64,000 nucleotides of DNA, from NCBI GenBank assembly GCA_026874595.1, contig CM049321.1:8864979-8928978 (forward strand), in the 5' to 3' direction. A model generated the notes under the pieces. The model was not told the DNA's origin, made no database searches, and saw only the letters and a program-made list of their open reading frames with translations. Below, piece after piece: positions 11,439-23,225 of the stretch. The DNA is from Sipunculus nudus (taxonomy: Eukaryota; Annelida; Sipuncula; Golfingiida; Sipunculidae). Position 1 is the first letter of the stretch; every line of letters starts with the position of its first letter. Both the position numbers and the translations under genes were made by a program.

Positions 11439-12117
11439 TATTGTATCACATATTATATTATGAACAAATTCCCATGATACAAATCATATCCTAAGGTAGT
11501 ATATTGTTACAGCCCTAATAATCACTGTTGTGATTTCATTTGTTGACGAATGCTGTGAATCAATTTCTTTGCCTGATACTTTTGTTGTCACATTTGATCT
11601 ATTATATGTTCTAGTTGCTGTTATAATGTCATGTCTGACATGCCTTCTATTTAAACCCTTTGAGAGCACATACCGTACTAACACAGGTGATTTTGCCAAA
11701 TATTGCTGAAAATAACAATTCTTATATTTTATGATGCATAATTAGAAGTCTGACTCACCGTACAAAATATCACTGCAGACGCATAACACATAGGGAGGTC
11801 TTGCACATGACAAAACTGTGTATTATACAGTATATAAAAAACAACTGCAATATACAGTGGTTTATCTAAACACTGCTTATTTGAAGAAATGCTTATTCGA
11901 AATTTACTCTTGAAACAGGAATTATGACAGTCTGTTAAAACAAAAAAGATGTTGAATTGAATTTAATGTTATTGAAAAGAAAGAAAAGGTTATTCTTTTA
12001 CTGCCAGCCATATCAGTGATTTCATTCATCACCGAACCAGTTGCAAAGCTCTAGATGTGAAAAAACTTCACTTGCTAGTGTTGTACATTTGCAGTCATGA
12101 TCTTTTTTTACTGTACA
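11439..12117. other. Intergenic, no gene seen
   Basis: AT-rich, with short open frames only. 11855-11900 looks like one end of another CAGTGG-type MITE; nothing else is recognised. Confidence 0.5.
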
Positions 12118-12290
12118 CATTGTTATGGAAACAGTTTGCTCAGGGGAAAATACTGGGCCAATCCTGGGATTTGACCCAATGACAGTGGCTCTTATCTCGC
12201 GTTCCGACCCCTTTGCGAGAAAAGCAAGCTTCACTAGCCAGACAGTTCAGTCAGCACCCTGTAACACACCCCTTCTTGAGAGCATTCTGC
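12118..12290 (-). mobile_element. Degenerate tRNA-like SINE head, copy 1
   Basis: On the - strand it reads TGGCTAGTGAAGC (A-box-like) and then GGGTCAAATCCCAGG (B-box-like). It matches 12404-12590 in order: TCAGGGG.AATA.TGGG, AGTGGC, GCTTC, AGACAGTTC. Confidence 0.45.
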
Positions 12291-12403
12291 TGTCTGAAAA
12301 AGAGTAATTATCCCAGGAGTCACACTTTTGGTGAGCAAGGTTACGGTATTTGCTCAATTATATCAAACCACCATTCCCAGAGCCCAAAAGTTGGCGTTTT
12401 TTT

Positions 12404-12590
12404 ATGAGTGGCCATTTGTTACAAAAACATTATTCTCAGGGGGGAATATTGGGTCAATCCCAGGGTTCCAACTCAAGTCAGTGGCGCACATGTCTGATGT
12501 TCAAACCGCTTCACTACGAAAGTAAGCTTCGTTAGTGAGACAGTTCGGTCCGCTTTTATTTGCACCCCCTAACAACATGCAGTCCTGATC
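12404..12590 (-). mobile_element. Degenerate tRNA-like SINE head, copy 2
   Basis: Second copy of the 12118-12290 unit. The - strand has TAGTGAAGCGGTTTGAACAT and GAGTTGGAACCCTGGGATTG. The two copies lie in the same orientation about 286 bp apart. Confidence 0.45.
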
Positions 12591-13436
12591 CTGTTTATCT
12601 GTACATTTACAGTCGTGATCCTTTTGCATTTTGTAACTTTTATTATTACATGTATTTTATCCTATTTCTCAGATTTACCAGGTTGTAAAAGAGGGGGACT
12701 GGCCCCCAAGCAATTCCATCTAAAGCGGCCCCTGTAAAATTAGCTTGACCTTTTTAAACTATCAAATAAATAGCAGTCTGTATTATTAACATATTTTTGT
12801 TGCATGGGCATGTTTCAACATATTTCGTCATTTTATAGCGACTCAAGTGAGATTGGGAAGGTGTTAACCTTACGTCAGTATTGTTGGACATGCTATTGAT
12901 ATATGTCGCATTGTACCTAGTCACCCAGCGCATTGTAAGAGTATTTAGGGTCATGGTGTTACATAGGTTACAGTGATCTATTGTAACATTACTCAGGTTT
13001 TGTCAGAATTATCATACTCAGTGTTTGACATACCAGCCAGTGTTTCAGGTGTGTGTATATGTATAGGTATATTAAAAATAATACAAAAATGGGGCAAAAA
13101 AAAAGTTAGTGGCATTACAATTCTAAATTGATATACATTACACATCCTAATTTTTCCAGATTGTGATAAGCAATAAACATCCTATTACAGACATACACAT
13201 ATAAAAATATATATTTTAATATGTTAAACTTGTATATTGTGTTTTATGTCTTGCCATCTATGTCAAGGTATTATTAAATAAATAACAGTAGACACGTATA
13301 GGAGGGATCTGTGACTTAGGTTTAAGGATTAAGGGATTAAGAATATAATCTGTTTTGCTTGCCAAACCAAACAATTTATCCGCACACTTTCAGAGGTTTT
13401 AAAATGCATATATTTAACATTTCTTTATTTTGTTTT

Positions 13437-13440
<4 letters not shown>
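12591..13440. other. Intergenic, no gene seen
   Basis: AT-rich non-coding sequence without a recognisable element. Confidence 0.5.

Positions 13441-13501
<61 letters not shown>
13440..13501. repeat. (AT)n microsatellite
   Basis: About 30 uninterrupted AT dinucleotides. Confidence 0.97.
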
Positions 13502-13504
<3 letters not shown>

Positions 13505-13697
13505 TTGCATTCAGTGTAAATAGAATTTGTCATGAGGATTTGTTATCAGTACTTGTTATTTTAAATATCACAGAGCTGTAATTTATTAGTGATTATATTT
13601 TAATGCCAAATATTGTCCAAATGATGATAACCTCCAAGGTTCTATATCATTCTTGTTATATTTGAGTCTGTGTAACGTTTCAGTATTTTGTGATTTA

Positions 13698-14043
13698 GGC
13701 AAAAAAAAAAAATAAAAGGTATCGTTCTCAAGCACAGCCCACGTCAATTTTAAACCCCGGCATCAAAAATTTTTGTTTTGATTTTCAATAGAAACTTACC
13801 AATGTTGAGCTCCAGCTGCTCTGACATTTCTTTCAAGAAGATAAAATCATACATTTAAAAAAAAAAAATCCTTTGTTATGTAGTGTTTTTACTTGTTTAG
13901 CAAAATAAATCTTTTATTATCATGCTTTTCCCTGATCATTTGACATTTTTATCGAAACATACAAAAAAATTAAAAGTGAAAAAACTGCCTGCCCACATTG
14001 ATTTCTGGAATATGTCTGAGAACCAAACCTTATTTTTTTATCC
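13698..14043 (-). mobile_element. PIF/Harbinger-like MITE, copy 3
   Basis: 346 bp, inverted relative to the other copies; the shared block reads ATCGAAACATACAAAAAAAT. It is flanked by TTA at 13695-13697 and 14044-14046. The ends read GGCAAAAAA and TTTTTTATCC. Confidence 0.74.
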
Positions 14044-14046
14044 TTA

Positions 14047-17000
14047 GGCAAAGTATATTACACAAATTTAAGGATTGTATATGTCATAAAGAGAGTTTTA
14101 TGGTAATAATCATAAAAAAGTGGGAGTTAATATTTTGATATCACTGATGATGTCCATCTCATCTGATTTTACATTTTCCTTTTTTTGGTCTTTCGGGTCT
14201 GTCCATTCATGCAGTTTTGTCAGCCCCAGCGGAGCAAACAGCCAAAGCAGCATAAATTGGAGCTAGGGGGATATTAAAATTTTATACATTTACCCTTTGC
14301 CCATGACCAGTACCCATTCATTCCTGGGTAGAGAGATGCCTGATAATAAGCAGATCTTAGTTTGGGATCATAGGAACATCTAAGTATTTTTATTTTAGTT
14401 GAATCATTTTTAGTATTTTTTTACCAAGATGTTTTATTCTGAACCATTTGTGCTTCTCTATTTCTTATTATATACATACTGAACAAATCTTTGGCTGTAT
14501 AGTTTTTTTTTACAGTATACCTGTAAAACAGATTCAATCAAACACATTCTGTTGTTGTAGAGCAATTATGTATTAGGTTTAAGTTTGTTGATATAATTTG
14601 TTACTTAAAAAATTATAATTTTAAGAAAGAGTATGCAAGCAGGGAAAATTTGGAATATCTTGAGTCATTCAAATCATAAAGGATAGCCATTCAAAAAGAT
14701 TTATTAATGGGGCCTATTTACTTGTGAGGTATGTTACATATACATGCAATTTAGTTTGTTTTCCTTTAAAGTATCATAGTATCTTCCAATATTTCATTCT
14801 TAAACCTTTTGCTTACTCCTGTACATGAGTGGAAATAGGCTTGCTTGAGGTGCAATCAGTCGCACAAAACATGAACATTCTTATTTCCTCTGTTTGAGAG
14901 TTGTGCCTTTGGTCAAGCACTGTTTTGTTACAGTAAACAGAAACACGTGGACTGTGTTTGTTCCATACAAAACCATAATGACGTAAGCAGACGACTTGGA
15001 GTTGGTATGCACGGCAAGATTTTTTTTTTGCTGGGAAGCTTTAGTATATAGCCCAAATGAACTGAGAACCTGAAATAATACACATTATTGCAGAAGTTTA
15101 TGTACAAGCAGACTTGGGGTTCAAGTGCAAATGCATTTACATATGACATATTTTTGTTTGCAATTTTAAAAACGGAGCTGCAAGAAACTCTTAATTTACA
15201 TTTATATTTCTAATATGTAGACATGATTTTTTTTTAATTTGAAGTGCAATTTTTATTATAAATGCAATTCTAAAATGTTCTCTTGTAATATTCAGAAAAA
15301 GAATCATGTCATCACTTTTCATGATATAGTCCACCATGAGTTGTCATCTGTGTAGGCAAATACTTCCAAATTGTGGGACAATGTTAATGTATCTTTATAT
15401 TTCCATTAGTATTTGGGGTTTAGTAGTAATAAATGCTTTGGCTAATATTTAGGGACAGTTGAATAATTCGTTATGTCGTGTGCACAGTTGTCAAATATTG
15501 AACGAATCCAATTATGCATGTGCAGTTTGTGATAAGTTACTCATATCATAATTAGAATCCACATCTGATTTAATTTATGAGTTAATGTTAAGTTTATTTT
15601 TCCCATATTTTAATACATGTATAAGAAGAACACAGACATGTTGGTGTTCATATGCATAATATCCAGTGAAGATTATCAGATGTACAATTAAATATGCTGG
15701 CAGGCATTTTACATGTAATCCAATTTTTTATGAACAAAAATAAGCTCATTTGTGGCATTTATTTATATCACAAGGCATACAGGTCAAATGCATGGTCTTG
15801 CATACTTAATTTGCATTTAATTTACATAAATTTGTTGGCTCAATGCTTTGTTAAGGCTTATTTGTTTTGTGATTTTTGGGGGCTTTTAAATGAATAGTAC
15901 ATGTGTTATCGACTGGTTTTTATAAATACAAGACTTTAAAATATAATATATTTGTAAATTTGATAATATTTTATTGCATAGTTGACGAAATCTGTCATGC
16001 CACACACACATTATTTTGATGAAACGAAACTCTCCAGAAAGCAGTCTCCAGGATAAACTTTTGCATATATATATATACCCAGTTAAACGTAATGCTATGA
16101 AGTATATGAGGGGAGAATGGAGAGTGAAATTCTACTAACTGTAGCAACATTGGCATGGTCATCCCAGCATGTTTTTCTGGCATCTTCTCAGCTAATATGG
16201 GTCCAATTACCACGAACCTCTCTCCACAGACAGGTCCTACCTTCAGACTGGCCTTTGTTCATCCCTGACTCGTGTCAGGTAATTTTTTTTCAGTATTATT
16301 TGCTGTAATCCTGCTTACATACAAACAAACAAACACATGTCATGCCAAAACATAAATTCCTGGCAGATGTAATGTCCGAAATTCTTACCTTTTACTTAAA
16401 TTTCTGTATTTTTTTTCAGCATATATTTAAGTTGTGGTTTCCTTGATAACTTTTGCTCTTGAAGACTGGGATGTTCAAATTTGATGAACGCTGTTTGTTC
16501 TATTATGATTGATGTTTGTGTATTAGTTCACAAAATAGGTACATGTGTACCTATAAATTATATGCATGTATATAATAAGGATATATATTTATAAATACAG
16601 CTGTATATATGATGATGTACATTTTCTGTCTGTTACTCACTTATGAGTATGTTAAGGTTGGGTTATTTTTATTCAGATGTATATATCAAAGTGAACAATG
16701 GAATTTTGCTGATATTGTTTTGTAAATTTAATGCTTGGTTTGTAGAAATGCTTATGCAAATCAGTTCCTGCAGTTTTCATGCTTTATAATAAAAATAATA
16801 TATTTTGGGCAATATGAATTTAGTTATAATTATCTCACCTGTCAGGTCATGTTATTATAGGTGTTATCTACTTACTGTCACACGTCTGAGCAAATGAGAC
16901 ACTATCTCACGTCCTAATACATTTTCCATATAGTGCAAAATGATGGTTTAAAGTGTGGGGCTGTAGATCGTTTCAGCTCAATACTGGCTCCTATGGTGTT

Positions 17001-17055
17001 GGGATTCTGTATCGCTAAAACTCGCTAATCAGTCAAAGTATACTATATAGGTATT
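14047..17055. other. Intergenic, no gene seen
   Basis: AT-rich. 14180-14345 may be a decayed SINE-like repeat (the - strand has CAGGAATGAATGGGTACTGG). The small open frames have no splice support and no family signature. Confidence 0.4.
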
Positions 17056-17076
17056 TTATACATATATATATATATA

Positions 17077-17122
<46 letters not shown>
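17056..17122. repeat. (AT)n microsatellite
   Basis: TA dinucleotide run with one short interruption. Confidence 0.95.
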
Positions 17123-17123
<1 letters not shown>

Positions 17124-17604
17124 CATAAACCTATATATACAGTTTGTACATGTACATTACACAGGCACAGTGACCTTAGTGACCTTTGATCAGTTTCAGT
17201 GCTAGTGTTCTTGATGGTTTGGTCCATGGCCTGGAGGTGGTGCTGTTTAATGAATGTTGATGAAGATAAATACATGGCATGAAATATAAATGATATATTC
17301 AGTTTTCGTGCCTGCTATGGGTAAGATATATGAGTTTTGGAAATTTGTTTAAAATACCATGTTCTTTGACTGGCTCAATCGGGAAAGCTGGTAAGACTTA
17401 ATCTGCCTGTATGACAAAACATAACAGGTGCTGCCACCTGATGGCTAATAATATAACTAATTCTCTGAGCGCCATGTTTTTTTTTTCAGCCATTGCAGAA
17501 GTTTCAGACTCTTACGTCATTTGAGGCGTGGGTGATGTTTTATTTTATATATTTTAGTGGTAAACATAAGTACTACTTTATCCTGTTTAGGGTACACTAC
17601 ACCA

Positions 17605-17632
17605 TTAACGTTTGTGTGTGTGTGTGTGTGTG
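17605..17632 (+). repeat. (GT)n microsatellite
   Basis: Short GT run in intergenic sequence. Confidence 0.9.
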
Positions 17633-18149
17633 TTGGGGGAGAAGCATGAAGAGGCTAAGTATTGTTTAAATTTATTTGGTGATTAGTTAAAGGATCTCTT
17701 AATTTTAAGGATCTAGAGGTTCCATGCTTGCAGCCTTTGTGATGGCTCAAAATATGTCCTGAGTGGTTCACAATAGAGCCATTTGAATGGTATACAGATT
17801 ATGTAGTACACATTTTATAGATGTACACACTAATTGTACACCATTCACAAGCACCAAGCAACACTCACTTACATGTACCAGTAGACTGTATAAATATAGA
17901 AGGTACACGAACATCTGAACATGAAAATACATATTATCAAAATGGGTATACTCAAACATGTTTTTTTTATTTTGCCAACACATCCCCGCACAGAAAATTA
18001 TATACTATTTATGTAAATGTATATACACATCAAGAGGAATTACAGAAGTATGTTAATTACATCTTTTACTTGTTCAGTGTACACTTTGTTTTACAAATCT
18101 TGGTAATTGAGTTTTAGCTTAGTAAAAGACAGTTGAAGTGAATTGGTCA

Positions 18150-18305
18150 AGTAACATATAAGTAAATCAGTACTTTAACCTGTGGGACATGTAGGTAATC
18201 CGGTACATTACATGTAGGTTATGTAGCATATAGGTAAACCAGTACTATAACCTGTAGATTATGACATGTAGGTAAATCAGTACTATAACATGTGGGTAAA
18301 CTGGT
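18150..18305 (+). repeat. ~30-bp minisatellite
   Basis: Four or five degenerate units containing GTAGGTAAATCAGTACTATA and AACCTGT. Confidence 0.65.
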
Positions 18306-18647
18306 CAGAGGGTGAGATGATCATTTATTGTGACCTGCATTTTTGAGAGTCAGTACAAAATAAACTGAATGCTGGTAAATTAGAGTTGTTTTCCTTGTGT
18401 GTGTATATAAATATATTGTAGATACAATCCACAATATGATTAGCTCAGCTTTTAATGTCATCTCGGAGCTGTAGTGATAGTCCCTTGTCCCACCATCCAG
18501 CCTGACATGTATCAGTCATTTCACACTACAATGTTGGCTCGATCATGGTTTACTTCAAGGATGGCCTTTATAGGTAGGTGGTTTATACAGGTGGTCTTTC
18601 AGACAGGTCTCGATTTATTTTGGCTTGGACCATCAAGTGATTGTGCT

Positions 18648-18650
<3 letters not shown>

Positions 18651-18697
<47 letters not shown>
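18651..18697. repeat. (AT)n microsatellite
   Basis: AT dinucleotide run. Confidence 0.95.
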
Positions 18698-18700
<3 letters not shown>

Positions 18701-18734
18701 TTTTCTATGGATTTTATCCGACTTTTTAAGGTCT

Positions 18735-18866
18735 TGACCATCCCGCCCCGCCCCCTTCTGTGACACTGTGGACTTCTAAGATTTCCTCATTAGTCTTCCT
18801 TTGTTGCACCCCCCCACACACACACACTCACCCTTTCTCATTTACAAAATCCTTAATTCGCCCCTG
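18735..18866 (-). mobile_element. hAT-like MITE end fragment
   Basis: Reading the - strand from 18866 gives CAGGGGCGAATTAAGGATTT and then a G-rich tract, like the end of the element at 62319-62538. The other end is not defined. Confidence 0.35.
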
Positions 18867-20006
18867 CCGTTTGATCTATAGAACTTTATTCAGCAAAGTG
18901 CTTTAGATTTTTGTTCACAAAAGTTTCAAAAACGCGATATTTGCGAAATTGATCACGCTTAAAAATAAAACTGTAAATAAGAATCCAAAACTGCGTGTTC
19001 ATCGGTTTAAACTGTAATCTATACATGTAATCTCCCCTCTTCCCCCTCTTTTCAGCAAAGTTGGATGGTCAATGTAATCCTCCATTTGCTATTTAGAGAA
19101 AATTACACATTTATGTATTGTAAATATAATATATAATATATATAAAATATATTAGAATCATAGACTTCATTTAAATTTCTGAGTTAATTATGGAATATTA
19201 TAAAAAACTGAACCTGGTTAAGAATTGAACTGCACTAGAAACATAATACTTTATTTTTACCGCCCTCTGAAGATAAACTGACGCAATTGTTTACAGATAT
19301 CTTTTCCAATATTCATGTTTCAAGGATTGATATTAGCTATGAAAACCACGTGAATATGATTGAAGACCACCACAGTGTACGTACGCTGGTGGTTATCTTG
19401 TCGGTAAGAAACGGTGGTACATGTGCTGGTTTCTTAATCTTTCACCACGGGGCCCCACTGTTTTTCAGAAGTGAATATTATCGTTCATGATTGCATCGGT
19501 TAACTATTGTCTAGGTAGTCATACGTCTTTCTCAAAGAGCAGTCCGGTTGCGACCTGAAAGTTTACCGTCTTAAACCTAACTCGATGACAAATTATCTCT
19601 ACTTTCCGTAATACAACTTGGCACTCCTTTTCCACATGAAATTAAGTATTTAAAATTATATCATTTTAATCAATTTATTGTACTTAGTTTGACAGATAAA
19701 AATAGATATGTGTAGTTTTCGTTCAATTGTTGTATGTCATGATATATAATTTTCATTTATATATATATCCTTTGGTATGTAGGGAAAATATGTATTTTCT
19801 TTAATCAAATGTCATGCAAGATGAAATTGGATGTAAGAGCATATCTACAGTAAAAAAAAAAGGTTTTTACAAATGATTTATATGTAAGAATTAAACATAA
19901 TTTTCATTTTATATAAAATATTCTTAAGTTATACTCTGCTTGTTTATACCTTTGTTAGTTTTTAAATTTGTCCCTGTAAGTATTGTTACAGATATCTTTT
20001 TTATTG

Positions 20007-20765
20007 TGTGACACGGGCGAAACTCGTGTTGTAGCGGCCTTGCCTGGCCGGGTGTTGCACTCTCATTTTAATCCGTACTGGTTGAACTCTCGCTGTCATG
20101 CTAGTCTGGGGCTTTCTCGCCTGGCTGAGCCGGACCGGCTCACGTGTGAACCCTGACATGTATAGACACAGCGTTCTTTTTCTAGATGTTTCCTGTAACG
20201 CGTGTTTACTGGGTATTATGTTAGATTCTTTAGATTGTTTGAGAAGTAAAGTTCTCGGCTTGGGATGAGAAGCTATAAATAGGGACTGTGTTTTAGAGCC
20301 GAGAGAGAGGTGAGAGAATATTCCAGCGGACACAGAAGAGTGGGACCTTTTCCGATACATGCAGCAGTTAGAGATTTTCTTCAAACTTATAAGGGATTTT
20401 GTGTAGTCTTCAGTTTGCCTTTCGGAACACTGCCAGGATTTCAGTTTTGGATAACAGTAGATTGATTTTGTAATTACATTGGACTGTTATTCTCTGAGAA
20501 GATTTGTGTGAACTGTTCATCCGGCTTATGCATTTTAAAGGACTTGTCGCTGTGACAGTGGCGGTATCCAGGTACTGTGCACTTTGTTTATTTTACTGTG
20601 TGATTAAATTGATTTGCTGTTATACTGCTGTTATACTGTGTAATTGTATTGATTTAGTGTATTGTAATGTTAGGGTTGTTTTAAGAATAAATTATAGTTA
20701 TTTGTTAACAAAAAAACCACTGACTTCTTCATTCCCCTAGACATTTCACGCTGCCTAGTGTTACA
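20007..20765 (+). mobile_element. Apparent solo LTR of a retrotransposon, about 759 bp
   Basis: Starts TGTGACAC and ends GTGTTACA, a short inverted TG...CA pair with one mismatch. It is internally promoter-like: TATAAATA at 20274-20281 and AATAAA at 20686-20691, a plausible U3-R-U5 order. No tRNA primer-binding site follows and no polypurine tract precedes, so it looks like a solo LTR. No target duplication is readable, which lowers confidence. Confidence 0.5.
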
Positions 20766-20908
20766 GAATCGGATTTTTTTTTTTCCATTACAAAACCTAT
20801 GTTCATCACGCATACGTGATCTGTTGATATTAAGTTCCGTAACAGTATCGCTATAGTAGTGTAATAAAAACTTCTTGGTAACAGAAGGAAAGGATAATTT
20901 CAGAAGCG

Positions 20909-20934
20909 GATGCGGGGGGGGGGGGGGGGGGGGG
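20909..20934 (+). repeat. Poly-G tract
   Basis: Uninterrupted G run after GCGGATGC. It could be the eroded end of a CGGATCC-type element. Confidence 0.8.
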
Positions 20935-20935
20935 C

Positions 20936-21334
20936 AGACCCCACTCTCCCATATTTTATGGGTTTCAACTGACTTTTTTACACAGCATAATAAATATACA
21001 TGTGATAAATAATAAATATCAGCATGATCGGCAATGGAAAACATTATGTACAGTGCACACACAGCTGTGTTGAATAAATGGGCTGGTCAGGCTGGATGCT
21101 AGGGGACACTTGTTATTTGCCAGCAGTTTTTCAGGCAGGCAGTCATTTACCGCCACCACACACGAGAGTTACAGTATTAGCGATATCATGTATTGTCTAT
21201 TTCGGGTCCTTGACAATGTTTACTTTTTTCAATAATTTGGCCATTACCGGACAACAAAAATAATATGTGTAATTTTCACTTTTGTCGCCGTCAGTATGCA
21301 TGTGAACTTCTTCGTTATTATTCCTTTAAATAAC

Positions 21335-21338
<4 letters not shown>
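20936..21338. other. Intergenic, no gene seen
   Basis: No element or splice-supported open frame was recognised. Confidence 0.5.

Positions 21339-21391
<53 letters not shown>
21339..21391. repeat. (TA)n microsatellite
   Basis: About 26 TA units. Confidence 0.96.
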
Positions 21392-21395
<4 letters not shown>

Positions 21396-21650
21396 ATAAT
21401 ATTACCGAGGGTGTGTATGTGTTTATAAAAAAGTTTGTCCCAACTTTGAAGAAAAATTAACAACACTGAGTAAGAAATGAAGCAAATATATGGGGCATGT
21501 ATCGGCAATATCCCCTCGTAATATAACCAATTAAAAAAAAATAAGAACTCAGTTTTCACAATACCAATTTTTCTGGATCCGCAACTGTTCATTTCCTGAA
21601 TTTTCGTGATACAGAGCAAACATAAACACACTTGCTGGAACATTTAATGA

Positions 21651-22145
21651 AGTAGAGTCCGCACCCCACAGTCTGAGTGCAAGTCAGTTCAAGGGTCTCA
21701 ATCCAGTCAAGTCAGAAACCTTGACGTTCGAATCCTAAGTCTGTTTGAAAGGAAGTCCGATAATCTTGAAAGTCTTTAAAAGCTTTCTAAAATGCAACCT
21801 TAATATTATCGCGTATTTTTTATATTGATCAACATTTAATTGTGACTTGAATGTTGAAGAAAGTTATGCTCCTTAACTAGAATCAAAGCGGGCCATTTAA
21901 AGCAATTCAGTTTGATTCTGGTATATTGTCTTTTGTATGTCTTACAGTCATTCTGTGATATCAGTTATTTCATGCAATGCGTGGACATTTCAATCATTGC
22001 TATTTTTCGGGCACGTTTTTTATTTGAATGTAGACCTAAAAGGAGTGGGAGGAAGGAACCTGGCCTGATCTTCCGAGTCTAAGACTTAAAGGTCCAGGAC
22101 CATAAAGTCCGGGTCGAAAAAAAAAAATGCTCAAGTCCGGAGGAT
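21651..22145 (+). repeat. GAGTCC-rich dispersed element, copy 3
   Basis: Ends rich in GAGTCC, CAAGTC and AAGTCCG motifs (21655-21780 and 22070-22145) around an AT-rich centre of the same size as copy 1. It abuts the start of the ~230-bp satellite. Confidence 0.5.
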
Positions 22146-22299
22146 CCGAAATATGGTCACGGAAGTCACAGCATGAAGCCTATTGAAAACCAGAGATTTA
22201 TTATTAAAGATTTAATTTTTTCATAAGAAAATTGCAGGTTTTGCACTTTTTCATGCACTATCAAAGTTTAAAGCGTTTCCTGTATGTAATATGATAAAA

Positions 22300-23225
22300 T
22301 AAAGTCTCTCCGTCATTTCTTGTCCGAACCAAATCAGAGGGCTCTCTCTAACAACCTTAAAGACAGCCCTTAATTCGGTCCCGCTGTTTTGTGGTTGGAT
22401 ACTTCTGTGGGTTTACCAGTATGTTTTCCGGCCCATGGTCTATTTCATCTATTGCTTATTTTCCAGTCTTTCTCTATGTTATATGGGGCCCCTTCAGCGC
22501 CTCTTGTACAGCCGGCATCTTGCGCGTATGTCTCGTTGCCTCTGTCATTTATTGTTCGAACCAAACATGGGGCCCTGTCTATCAACTTTTAAGACACCCC
22601 TGACTTGGTTCTTTCGCTGCACAGGCACTCGTTTCCAGCACTAAAATGGCCTAGAAACCGTAAACACGTCGTATGGGCGATATACCAGTTATAAAAGAAC
22701 GTTCTTTTTAACTGGTATCTCGCCCATACGACATGTGTTCACGGTTTCTAGGCCATTTTAGTGCTGGAAACGAGTGCCTGTGTTTCGCTGTATGAAATAG
22801 GAATCTTCTGTGTGTCTGCGTTTGTCGGGGCCCTTCGTTTATTACCCAGATTGCTTGCCGAGAATCTCTTATGTTGGACCCTCTTAACAGTAATCATCCG
22901 TCTGTTTTTGTTTCGCTGGAGGCCCCTTCTCTTTCTGCTTTGCAGCTGATACTTTGGGTATCAGCCTGTTAGTACCTTTGGGCCCCTTATTTCTTTCCAG
23001 TGCACCCAGCGTCTTCCGCGTACGTTTTCTTGCTCTGTGATTTCTTGTTCGAACCAAATCAGGGGCTCTGTCCATTAACTTTTAAGAGAGCCCTTACCTG
23101 GTTTTTCTGTTGCATCCTGATTGAAATTTTCTGTTTGTCTGCCTGTGTGTTATACAGGGGCCCTAGTCTACTTCTTTTATTACTTGCATTATTTCAGTGT
23201 ATTTCTGTGTGTCACCCCTAACTTA
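22300..23225 (+). repeat. ~230-bp satellite, block 1
   Basis: Degenerate tandem monomers recognised by the ordered landmarks CGAACCAAATCAGGGGC, TTTTAAGACAGCCCCTGA, CTTCTGTGT, a GGGGCCC box, TTGCTTGCATAT and CTTGTGC.GTTTCTTGTGCA. It contains the palindromic MITE at 22620-22782. Open frames on the + strand here are by-products. Confidence 0.8.
22620..22782. mobile_element. 163-bp palindromic MITE with perfect 8-bp target duplication
   Basis: Almost the whole element is an inverted repeat: left CACAGGCACTCGTTTCCAGC, right GCTGGAAACGAGTGCCTGTG. The arms are about 78 bp with few mismatches. It is flanked by TTTCGCTG at 22612-22619 and 22783-22790. Removing the insert and one duplication restores a continuous satellite monomer. 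An 8-bp duplication with CA...TG ends fits hAT or P-type transposases. Confidence 0.88.

Noticed and set aside
17033-17275. Short frames with Tyr-Ile runs at several (TA)n tracts
   Set aside because: They are microsatellite translations without splice support, unlike the in-frame candidate at 41398-41463.
20670-21062. 130-codon - strand frame and 127-codon frame at 20001-20384
   Set aside because: The first spans a poly-G run and the LTR border, the second lies inside the apparent LTR; neither shows a family signature.
22145-22300. A possible gene end with AATAAA near 22299
   Set aside because: No coding exon precedes it; the signal is a chance match at the start of the satellite.
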